The notes under the pieces were generated by a model that ran no database searches, was not told the origin of the DNA, and was given only the letters and a program-made list of their open reading frames with translations. Source: Olavius algarvensis associated proteobacterium Delta 3 (GTDB lineage Bacteria > Desulfobacterota > Desulfobacteria > Desulfobacterales > CAFBRK01). Taken from it: a DNA stretch of 64,000 nucleotides. The stretch lies in assembly GCA_903231505.1 (NCBI GenBank), contig CAFBRK010000133.1, forward strand, positions 62,001-126,000. Reading direction: 5' to 3'. Positions 1 through 7,309 of this stretch are shown one piece after another; position 1 is the first letter of the stretch; each line of letters begins with the position of its first letter. Both the position numbers and the translations under genes were made by a program.

Positions 1-185
1 AAGGTGGGTGGTGCTTTCTCACATCACCGGAACACCTGTGATGTCCTCCATACAGTTGATCGGTGCACTCTGAAGTCGAATCGACCAGAGTCCCTGGTCG
101 TTGAAGAAGATTAAATTACGGTCCCTCCATAACCGGAAGTGCTGATGCAGGAGACAATCTTACCCACTTTATAAGGAAAGGAAAA

Positions 186-1712
186 ATGGCTATGTCAAGG
201 CAATTGCGGCTGCCGGCAATTATTCTCGCCACGGTCTTCTTCGTATTTTCCGATCCCGCGACGGCTCAAGAACATCACAATGATATATTTTCCGTTTTGA
301 CCATCGAGCGCCAGAACGAGATCCAGGGTGTGGTGGATGATCATTATTACTGGCTCGAATATGTATACAGCAATGTCTCTCAAGAAGCAGATGATTCATT
401 TCTTGGAAAAGTCAGGAGTGTGTTTGTCGACAACGACAAGAAAATTGTTTTTCAGATTCAACAGGAAATCCTGGCAGGGGATAAACCGCTGGTCAAAGCG
501 TCCAAGATATTGAGCGTGTTCGATAGAAACGAAGAACTTATCGGGAGTGATATCCGATACAGGGACACCATCATTTCCGGGAGAAGATTTCAAAATTCAG
601 ATCGAATCCGGATCAGGGCATCATTGAGTGAGGTGACAACGGAACGTGCCGCGACACTCAAACTGGTAATTGATGAGCTCAATGCCGTCCCACTGGTCAC
701 ATCGTTCACACAAGGTTATCTCACTGTCGCCTCGACGATCATCGATGCGATCACGGGGGTTACCGCGGGGCCTTCCGAGAAAAGAAAAATAGGGACCTAT
801 ACCATTCACGGTGTCGGTGAACTGGCAAAGACCGAGTTTGTCGCCATCGTGGCAAAAGGGGATGAGAGTAAATACAGGGCGTTGATAAGCAATCCCGGCA
901 GCATCCCGAAAACACCGAACGAACTCAATGCAGCGGACAGATCGCGTCTTCCGAGTATGGTGTTGATGAGAGTGCAGTTTAAAAAATCGCTCTACTCGCC
1001 AACGCAGATTCTTTCCGCCAACTCACCGGTTCGACCACTTATCGAAAACGAAATTAAAGCCATTGCCCAGGGGCAGAACAACTACGAGAAAGCTAAAGAA
1101 TGTGTTCAGCTCCGGTCAGCTCTAAGATATTTGGGACCGCTCACATCAACGGACGAAGGGTATGCCGCTATGGCAGCCCTGAAGGACGCCGGCTACGACC
1201 CTGAGCGGACCGTTCAGCATGAAAATGTGGGCTGCCTTACCTACCAGGAGATCGAAGATGCACGGGCTGCAGGCTTTGAATGGGGAAATTGTAATTCCGT
1301 TTCTTGTCGCGTGGCAAAACAGTACATCAACAATTGGGTATTCGGCAGGGACTCCGGTGTGAGCGCCGATGTTATCAACTGGGAAGCTGTGCTCGGCGGC
1401 GATGTCATTGATGGATCCGGTAATGAATCGCAATTGCGCCAGGCCCTGAAGCTTCGGAGGCGCTACGGAGACATCGAGCATCATAAAACCTACCGGAATG
1501 CCGTTTCATACAACGTCATCGGTGCCATGTTTGGTAAAAAAGAAAATGTGAATTGCGTCTATGATGTCGAGGTCTCTGTAGGACTCCGAAAATTTGCTGA
1601 TGTATGGAGAGTGGATAGTGTGATCGTTTCCGAGACGGGTAGAGTCTTCAAAGAGGACGGTTTACCGCCATCCAGCAACTACAACAACCTCCCAAAGTGT
1701 TCTGAGCCATAA
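186..1712 (+). CDS. Exported protein of unknown function
   Basis: I do not recognise this 508-residue protein. Residues 1-28 form a typical signal peptide (basic start, hydrophobic core, ending ATAQ), so it should cross the inner membrane. The mature part is soluble-looking, with no clear membrane helix. Seven cysteines lie in the C-terminal 40 percent, including a CNSVSC pair, which would suit disulfides or metal binding outside the cytoplasm. The start follows a strong AAGGAAAGG; an in-frame ATG two codons later is also possible. It stands 54 bp before the sulfolactate dehydrogenase pair on the same strand, but nothing in its sequence links it to that pathway. Confidence 0.8.
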   Translation: MAMSRQLRLPAIILATVFFVFSDPATAQEHHNDIFSVLTIERQNEIQGVVDDHYYWLEYVYSNVSQEADDSFLGKVRSVFVDNDKKIVFQIQQEILAGDKPLVKASKILSVFDRNEELIGSDIRYRDTIISGRRFQNSDRIRIRASLSEVTTERAATLKLVIDELNAVPLVTSFTQGYLTVASTIIDAITGVTAGPSEKRKIGTYTIHGVGELAKTEFVAIVAKGDESKYRALISNPGSIPKTPNELNAADRSRLPSMVLMRVQFKKSLYSPTQILSANSPVRPLIENEIKAIAQGQNNYEKAKECVQLRSALRYLGPLTSTDEGYAAMAALKDAGYDPERTVQHENVGCLTYQEIEDARAAGFEWGNCNSVSCRVAKQYINNWVFGRDSGVSADVINWEAVLGGDVIDGSGNESQLRQALKLRRRYGDIEHHKTYRNAVSYNVIGAMFGKKENVNCVYDVEVSVGLRKFADVWRVDSVIVSETGRVFKEDGLPPSSNYNNLPKCSEP

Positions 1713-1766
1713 TGGGGAGCCGAGTGGGGTGAGCAAGAAAAATCGATAAACGATGGAGCAGGCTAT

Positions 1767-2702
1767 ATGACAGACATCGTCATTAGTGAATTTATGGATG
1801 AAAAATATATAGAAGAGACTGCCAAGGGGTACGATTGCCATTACGATCCCAACCTTGTCGACAAGCCCGGCGAACTAAAGGTTCTCCTGGAAAACGCCAG
1901 GGCACTGGTGGTCCGCAATCGCACCCAGGTGAATCAGGAGTTGTTAATTGCGGCCCCGAAACTGAAGGTGGTCGGTCGATTGGGGGTGGGCCTTGACAAC
2001 ATAGATCTGACAGCCTGTGATAAACGCGGGGTTGTCGTTTGTCCGGCCACCGGCGCCAACGATGCTTCCGTAGCAGAGTGGGTGATCACCAGTCTGATGA
2101 TCCTGCTTCGGGGCGCCTTTCTTTCAACACCTCAGATGCTGGCCGGAAAATGGCCCCGCGAACAGTCCATGGGAAGTGAGACTGCCGGTAAAACTTTAGG
2201 TCTCATAGGATTCGGCCGGATTGCCCGGGAAACCGCAAGCCGGGCGAAGGCCCTGGGAATGGAAGTCATCGCCTATGATCCATATGTTTCAGCCGATGAC
2301 CCCTGCTGGCAAGATACAAGAAAAATGGATCGCCTGAACGAATTGCTGCCGTTAGCAGATGTGGTGAGTCTGCACGTTCCGCTCAGCGAGGCCACGCATC
2401 ATCTGATCGACTCTGAAGCGATTTCCCAGATGAAACCTGGATCGGTCCTGATCAACGCCGCAAGGGGGGGTACCGTTGACGAGAAAGCCTTGGTGGAAGC
2501 GCTATCGTCCAACCACCTCGGTGGGGCGGCCCTGGACGTATTTGAAACCGAGCCACTGACCGAATCCGCTGCCGCCCGTTTCGCCGGCCTCCCGAATGTA
2601 GTGCTGACCCCGCACATTGCCGGGATCACCGCTGAATCGAACCAGCGCGTCAGCCAAGTTACCATGAAAAATGTATGCCGGGTATTGGAGGGGTCCACAT
2701 GA
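1767..2702 (+). CDS. slcC: D-isomer-specific 2-hydroxyacid dehydrogenase, (S)-sulfolactate dehydrogenase-like
   Basis: NAD-dependent dehydrogenase of 311 residues, the usual length. The Rossmann motif GFGRIA is at 148-153, and the catalytic triad is in place: Arg233 in AARGG, Glu262 in FETEP and His283 in LTPHIAG. SlcC oxidises (S)-sulfolactate to sulfopyruvate. The neighbour, overlapping by an ATGA, belongs to the family of ComC, which reduces sulfopyruvate to (R)-sulfolactate; known SlcC-ComC pairs together invert sulfolactate. That pairing is the main reason for preferring SlcC over phosphoglycerate or other 2-hydroxyacid dehydrogenases. No suyAB sulfo-lyase or sulfolactate transporter is in view, so the substrate is an inference. 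Confidence 0.7.
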   Translation: MTDIVISEFMDEKYIEETAKGYDCHYDPNLVDKPGELKVLLENARALVVRNRTQVNQELLIAAPKLKVVGRLGVGLDNIDLTACDKRGVVVCPATGANDASVAEWVITSLMILLRGAFLSTPQMLAGKWPREQSMGSETAGKTLGLIGFGRIARETASRAKALGMEVIAYDPYVSADDPCWQDTRKMDRLNELLPLADVVSLHVPLSEATHHLIDSEAISQMKPGSVLINAARGGTVDEKALVEALSSNHLGGAALDVFETEPLTESAAARFAGLPNVVLTPHIAGITAESNQRVSQVTMKNVCRVLEGST

Positions 2703-3712
2703 AAGGCAAACAGCTCTCATTAGCGCAACTGCATCGATTGGCCGTAACTGCGTTGAGATTGCATGACACCAGTGAAGAAAACGCATATCGGGTCGCCAGT
2801 GCGTTGGTGGCCGCTGAGGCCGATGGTCTGGGAGGGCACGGCATATCCAGGCTGCCGTCTTATTGTGCCCAATCCGCAACTGGTAAAGTCGATGGGCATG
2901 CCGTGCCTGTGGAAACCCGTGTGGCCGATGCCGCCATTCGGATTGACGCGCAGCACGGCTTCGCTTTCGGGGCGCTGGCAGTGGCCGTGGAAAAACTTTG
3001 CGAGCTGGCACCGAAAACGGGCATCGCCGTTGCGGCGGTCACCCGATCACACCATTGCGGCGCCGCAGGCTATCATGTGGAGGCCTTGGCCCGAAACGGG
3101 TTGGTGGGATTGTTGTTCGCCAACACGCCCAGGGCAATCGCGCCCTGGGGGGGTAAAACCGGCGTATTCGGCACCAATCCCATAGCATTCGCTGCCCCAA
3201 GAAAAGACAACGATCCCTTGGTTATCGATCTATCCCTCAGTAAAGTCGCCAGAGGCAAAATCATGGTTGCCAAACAAAACAGGGAATCCATTCCCGATGG
3301 GTGGGCATTGGACTCCCATGGCCAAGCGACCACCGATCCGGATGCCGCCCTGTCCGGTACCATGGTGCCCATGGGCGAGGCCAAAGGCGCTGCGCTGGTG
3401 CTGATGGTGGAAATCTTTTCGGCAGCCCTGACGGCCGCTCATTTTGGCTTTGAAGCCGGTTCTTTCTTCACCGCTGAAGGGGAACCGCCAGGTGTGGGCC
3501 AGCTCTTGCTGGCATTCGCACCTGATCCCTTATCAAGTCATCAGTTTTATTCCAGAATCGAAGATCTCATCGAAGCGATACTGCGTCAACCGAACACGCG
3601 CTTACCGGGTGATCGCAGGTTGAAGCTGAGGAAACAGGCGCACAACGATGGCGTGTTTTTAACGCATCAACAATATGAACAATTAACGTCGCTTGGCATG
3701 CCATCCAAATAA
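2699..3712 (+). CDS. comC: Malate/L-lactate dehydrogenase family (ComC-like sulfolactate dehydrogenase)
   Basis: A 337-residue Ldh_2-family NAD(P)H oxidoreductase. I chose the ATG at 2699 because it overlaps the stop of the preceding gene as ATGA; an upstream in-frame start adds only eight residues. Family signatures seen are the GGHG stretch at 45-48 and the active-site SHHCGAAGYH at 117-126. ComC enzymes interconvert (R)-sulfolactate and sulfopyruvate; relatives act on malate, lactate or ureidoglycolate. Coupling to the slcC-like gene argues for a sulfolactate-inverting pair. A hairpin terminator follows 30 bp after the stop. Confidence 0.68.
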   Translation: MKGKQLSLAQLHRLAVTALRLHDTSEENAYRVASALVAAEADGLGGHGISRLPSYCAQSATGKVDGHAVPVETRVADAAIRIDAQHGFAFGALAVAVEKLCELAPKTGIAVAAVTRSHHCGAAGYHVEALARNGLVGLLFANTPRAIAPWGGKTGVFGTNPIAFAAPRKDNDPLVIDLSLSKVARGKIMVAKQNRESIPDGWALDSHGQATTDPDAALSGTMVPMGEAKGAALVLMVEIFSAALTAAHFGFEAGSFFTAEGEPPGVGQLLLAFAPDPLSSHQFYSRIEDLIEAILRQPNTRLPGDRRLKLRKQAHNDGVFLTHQQYEQLTSLGMPSK

Positions 3713-3742
3713 ACGAGGTATACCGCGGACCCATTTTTTTCC

Positions 3743-3768
3743 AAGGGCCGAATATCGAGCCCTTTTTT
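3743..3768 (+). terminator. Rho-independent terminator after the sulfolactate dehydrogenase pair
   Basis: Six-base-pair stem AAGGGC/GCCCTT with a ten-base loop, followed by a run of T. It ends the slcC-comC transcript. Confidence 0.75.
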
Positions 3769-3860
3769 CGTGACCGTGGCATGGGAATATTCAGTGTATT
3801 TGTAAAAATACCGTGCCGGGCACACACAGGTCCTGCCGCGACAATAGAAAATGAGCGGGT

Positions 3861-4157
3861 TTAGTTACCCTCCTTTGGATCTTTAGTTCCGGGCAATTCC
3901 TGTTGCGGCGATTTTTCTTGCTGTTGTTCCGTCTCTTTCGCCTTCATCTCCACCTTGTATTCTTGCACCTTCTTTTCAGACTTCCTGCTCCTCTCCTCAG
4001 AGATCTGGGACCCTGCCGGCACATCGCTGTCTTCTGCCGGCATCAGTGTTACTGCGCCCCCTTCGGGTTGTGCGTGCACCATGTTTTCAAAAACGACGAA
4101 CGGCACGCCAACGGTTTTCGGCATTTCCGTCTGACGCGTCATTCCTACGGCGTTCAT
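3861..4157 (-). CDS. Small charged protein of unknown function
   Basis: A 98-residue product whose ATG at 4157 overlaps the stop of the HMG-CoA lyase remnant (ATGA), which suggests former or present translational coupling. A TTG four codons upstream is less likely. The first half is ordinary sequence; the second half is almost all Glu, Lys, Gln and Ser and probably disordered. No domain is recognised. It could be a decayed tail of the neighbouring locus rather than a working gene, so confidence is low. Confidence 0.4.
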   Translation of the reverse strand: MNAVGMTRQTEMPKTVGVPFVVFENMVHAQPEGGAVTLMPAEDSDVPAGSQISEERSRKSEKKVQEYKVEMKAKETEQQQEKSPQQELPGTKDPKEGN

Positions 4158-4525
4158 CTCCGGCAGCAAACATTACTTGTGGAGAATTCGCATGCCGCCC
4201 AGGCGGGAGAACCGTCCTCGGGCAGTGAGCGCCGTTCGTCTACCAGAAAAGGGTCCAGGAGGCGCCGGGCTTGCGACAGTTTTTCAAGGTCGACACCCGA
4301 CAGCTTCCCCCTTGTTTTCAAGTGCTTTGACCCATGCCTCGGTGGCGACATTGCCCGTCGCCTCCGGTGCGAAAGGGCAGCCCCCGAGACCCCCCCACTC
4401 GCGTCGAAGATCCGAATGCCGGAAGACCACGAAGCCAGCACATTCGGCACATCCCTGCCGTATGTGTCGTAAAAATGCATGGCAATCCGATCGGATGGAA
4501 TCTTCGGCAACAGGCTATCGATCAT
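4154..4525 (-). pseudogene. C-terminal fragment of hydroxymethylglutaryl-CoA lyase with two frame changes
   Basis: The reverse strand starts with a stretch reading IPSDRIAMHFYDTYG, matching the HMG-CoA lyase segment with the metal-binding HxH region. The frame then changes at a run of seven C (4390-4396), after which GGLGGCPFAPEATGNVATE follows, the family's catalytic-cysteine and glycine-rich loop. It changes back at a run of five C (4307-4311), after which GVDLEKL follows. Only about the last third of a 300-residue lyase remains; the N-terminal TIM-barrel strands are absent because the nucleotidyltransferase gene occupies that place. The original frame stays open throughout, so a scrambled peptide could still be made. 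Either true decay or homopolymer sequencing error explains the shifts. Confidence 0.75.
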
Positions 4526-5408
4526 TTTTCCACGAATCAAACCTCTCAGAAATTATTTCCAGATCTTTTTCACTATCGATATCGACGGCAGAGGCCCCAA
4601 AATCCATGCAGTATACTCTAAAACGGATGCGCAAGGCATTCGAGATGCAGGCCTCAATTTCCCTGATATCCATCAGCGGCCGGAGTGATTTTGAAATCCG
4701 GTCGACGCCCATGTAATCCCCGATCAAGGCCAGCTGCATTAACAGGGTGAGCCGGAGAATCTTGCCTTTTCCCTTTGTTGAGGGAACAATCGATGCCACC
4801 CACTTGAGATAGTTTTGAAATTTTTTCTGATACCTCAAGTTATAGGTGGTATTCACCAATTTCACATTTTTAACACGGTTGGGCCAGACGATATGCAGAT
4901 TGTTATGTCTGCCAATGAATTGTTTAAAATAAAAATAACTCATCCGAATACCATCGTGGGTTTCTGTGGGATAGAACGCACGTAACGCTTTTTCAGTCTG
5001 AAACCCCATAACATAATCATATTTGAAATAGTCAGCACCCGTAATGAAGGCATCGATTTCAGACGGGGTCGTTAACGGAATATCGGAGGGCAAAATGAGA
5101 AGCGGATAATCCGCATCCCATGAATAAATTGTTTCATAGGACGTTAATATATTGTCGATGACACTTGTCGATTGGGGTAGAAATTCAACAGGTTTTTGAT
5201 AATCGGAAAGGTTTATGCTGGACGTTAACGTGTCCAATGGTCCCACGACAAATATATTCCTTACGTGTTGGGTACGATCCACGGCCTTGATAACATGTTC
5301 CAAGAGGCATTTTCCCTTCAGGGAAAGAAACGCCTTGTTTCTGTGGTGGACAGAAACATAGCCTTCTTTGTCGCCGGCCAAGATTAACGCATCTATAGCA
5401 GTTGTCAT
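4515..5408 (-). CDS. MobA-like nucleotidyltransferase-fold protein
   Basis: A 297-residue protein with the nucleoside-triphosphate transferase fold: N-terminal LILAGDKEG loop followed by NKAFLSLKGKCLLEHVI, and the metal-binding LLILPSDIPL near residue 105. The usual LAGGxxxRMG loop is altered (LAGDKEGYVS), so activity or substrate is uncertain. Relatives transfer NMP to sugars, molybdopterin or phospho-alcohols. The ATG at 5408 is chosen because a 67-bp duplicated leader ends there; the longer frame upstream would translate that repeat. The 3' end overlaps the HMG-CoA lyase remnant by 11 bp. Confidence 0.65.
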   Translation of the reverse strand: MTTAIDALILAGDKEGYVSVHHRNKAFLSLKGKCLLEHVIKAVDRTQHVRNIFVVGPLDTLTSSINLSDYQKPVEFLPQSTSVIDNILTSYETIYSWDADYPLLILPSDIPLTTPSEIDAFITGADYFKYDYVMGFQTEKALRAFYPTETHDGIRMSYFYFKQFIGRHNNLHIVWPNRVKNVKLVNTTYNLRYQKKFQNYLKWVASIVPSTKGKGKILRLTLLMQLALIGDYMGVDRISKSLRPLMDIREIEACISNALRIRFRVYCMDFGASAVDIDSEKDLEIISERFDSWKNDR

Positions 5409-5460
5409 GAATATGTTCCGATAGAAGGTACGGGTCCGGGGTCTGGATGTTTCACTGCAA
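5394..5460. repeat. 67-bp leader repeat, copy 1
   Basis: Matches 14125-14191 at 64 of 67 positions and in the same orientation. On the reverse strand it runs into the start codon and first codons of the nucleotidyltransferase gene (ATGANAACTGCTATA), so in this copy it is the 5' leader and start region. No tandem structure or strong hairpin is seen inside it. Confidence 0.85.
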
Positions 5461-5465
5461 ATGGA

Positions 5466-6147
5466 ACGGACACCGAAAAAGCCCAAATCAAACCATGGTT
5501 TTTTCAACCCGCTGATTTCGGTCTCAAAAAATTCAATACAAGAATTTTCCACGGGCAATTTACATTTAGCATCTTGCAGTTTCTACAAAGTTTGATATAG
5601 ATCTCATTATCCGGTTGAACCTCGCCTGCTCTGATAATCTACCTTCTGGATCTCACGAGGTTCTTATCTCTGAATTTGGTATCCTTCACTATGCCGGCCG
5701 TAGCCTTTTTTTTTAGCGTATTCTTTAGAGTTGTGAATTGAAGCTTTCCTCAAGATTTTGATCTGAATAGCATATTTGTTCCGTAATTCAAGCGCGAGTT
5801 CCAGATATTATAGATCAGTCCATCCGATATTACTTTTTCACATAAAAATCGAGCTGTTTATCTGAATATTGCACCAATTGGAGACTTTCATGGCCAAGGC
5901 ACTTCGAGGTGAATGTGCCGTCCATCCACCGCGATCCGTGAACGGGGCCGGGCAGGGGACTCTCCGTTTGGCCCGAACGGGGGAATCTTTTCAGATCGTT
6001 TAACAGCGAGAACATGCACTATATTGGCCTCCCTTCGATCGGGTTCGAATCCCCTTATCACTGAGAAATTGTTGATTTTTAGCCACTGGCTAAAGAGATA
6101 TCCTTCGATTTTAGTTTGGTTACTGTTTGCTAAAGGAGGACGTTGCG
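5466..6147. other. Intergenic region without recognisable gene
   Basis: About 680 bp between divergently oriented genes (nucleotidyltransferase on the reverse strand, FNT operon on the forward strand). Open frames here are short and do not resemble proteins. It should hold both promoters, but I cannot assign clear -35/-10 or sigma-54 elements. Confidence 0.5.
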
Positions 6148-7029
6148 ATGCCGGCCAATGTCGACGAACTCGTAGTCCGGGTTGCCGATATTTGCACCTA
6201 CAAATGGGACATGATCCGCAACCGGCCTCTGGCCTATCTGATATCCGGCTTTGCCGGGGGGGCCATGGTCGTCTTCGGCGCCACACTGGCCCTGGCAGTC
6301 AGCGCCGGAGTCCCGGAAAAACTGGCGCCGGGGCTTTCCAACCTGCTCATGGGACTCGTGTTCATGTTTTCCCTGGTGATCATTATGGTCAGCGGAATGA
6401 CCCTGGTCACCGCTGACATGTACATCGGGGTCATCGGTATTTTTCACCGCCGCATCAGCTGGGGATGGTTTGTCTGGGGGGTCACCCTCGGGTATGTGGG
6501 CAACTTCCTGGGCAGCATGTTTTTCATGTGGCTGATCAGCAAATCCGCCGCCTTTGCGTATATGCCCTGGCTGGTTCGCGCCCATGCCATCGGCGTGGCC
6601 AAGATGGGTCAGACCGCAGGCCAGATCTTTGCCATGGGAATCGTTTGTACCTGGATGCTCCAGACCGCAGCCATTCTGTATGTGAAAGCCGAAGGCGACA
6701 TTGCTAAAATCGCCATGGCGGCCTACGGGCCGCTGGCCTTTGTCGCCGGAATGACCGAACACTGTATTGCCAACATCGGTTTTCTGGCGCTGCCTCTCTT
6801 TCAGCAGGACGTCTACCTCGACGTTGTCTCCAGGATGCCGGAGGTGACCCCGGTTATTCTCCATTGGGGATTCGGTCAATTCGGCTGGGCCCACAATCAG
6901 CTTTTTACGGTACTCGGGAATCTTGTCGGGGGTATCCTTTTCATCGGCATCGTATTCCAGCTTGTCTCCCATCCCCAACGGGTCATGGAGATTTACCGGG
7001 ACAAAAAAAATCACATGCTGAGGCTCTAA
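6148..7029 (+). CDS. Formate/nitrite transporter (FNT) family channel
   Basis: A 293-residue inner-membrane protein with about six hydrophobic helices and the FNT layout. MTLVTADMYIG corresponds to the first re-entrant loop and TEHCIANIGFL to the second, where other members have TGNM and EHSVANM. FNT channels carry formate, nitrite, lactate or hydrosulfide. The start at 6148 follows AAAGGAGG. It is the first gene of an operon with a molybdopterin oxidoreductase and its iron-sulfur partner, so it probably imports that enzyme's substrate or exports its product; hydrosulfide, nitrite and formate are candidates. The fold is well supported, the ion is unknown. Confidence 0.88.
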   Translation: MPANVDELVVRVADICTYKWDMIRNRPLAYLISGFAGGAMVVFGATLALAVSAGVPEKLAPGLSNLLMGLVFMFSLVIIMVSGMTLVTADMYIGVIGIFHRRISWGWFVWGVTLGYVGNFLGSMFFMWLISKSAAFAYMPWLVRAHAIGVAKMGQTAGQIFAMGIVCTWMLQTAAILYVKAEGDIAKIAMAAYGPLAFVAGMTEHCIANIGFLALPLFQQDVYLDVVSRMPEVTPVILHWGFGQFGWAHNQLFTVLGNLVGGILFIGIVFQLVSHPQRVMEIYRDKKNHMLRL

Positions 7030-7044
7030 GGAGGATTTCATTCC

Positions 7045-7293
7045 ATGGGCTACGCGTATTCACCGTTCAATCCTCTCATCTGGCTTATCTTTATCGGCTT
7101 TTGTATTATCACCTATGTGATCGTAAAGCTGTTTCACCGCAGGTATCCCCACTATCCGGACGCACCGGAAAACGAAGAAAAGATGGAGGGAGTTCAAGAG
7201 GCACAAACCCGGGGCAAGTCCTCTGCCGCAAGGTGGGCGTGTGCCGAGACAGGACAACCTGAAAAACGTCCGCACGTCGGGCGTATAAAGTGA
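7045..7293 (+). CDS. Small single-helix membrane protein
   Basis: An 82-residue protein with one hydrophobic helix at about 9-30 (FNPLIWLIFIGFCIITYVIV), then a hydrophilic tail. Strong AAGGAGG before the ATG, 15 bp after the FNT gene and 16 bp before the molybdopterin enzyme, so it is clearly in the operon. It may anchor or regulate the enzyme or channel; no family recognised. Confidence 0.75.
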   Translation: MGYAYSPFNPLIWLIFIGFCIITYVIVKLFHRRYPHYPDAPENEEKMEGVQEAQTRGKSSAARWACAETGQPEKRPHVGRIK

Positions 7294-7309
7294 GAAAGGA
7301 GGTAACCGC

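Noticed and set aside
82-100. Hairpin CGACCAG/CTGGTCG upstream of the first gene
   Set aside because: Seven-bp stem without a T-run and no gene end next to it; could be chance.
3903-4472. Long forward open frame of 189 codons
   Set aside because: The reverse strand carries clear HMG-CoA lyase motifs and an ATGA gene junction; the forward translation is Arg/Ser/His-rich and not protein-like.
6130-7041. 303-codon reverse frame opposite the FNT gene
   Set aside because: Antisense of a well-conserved membrane protein; the translation is His/Asp/Gly-rich with no helices or motifs.
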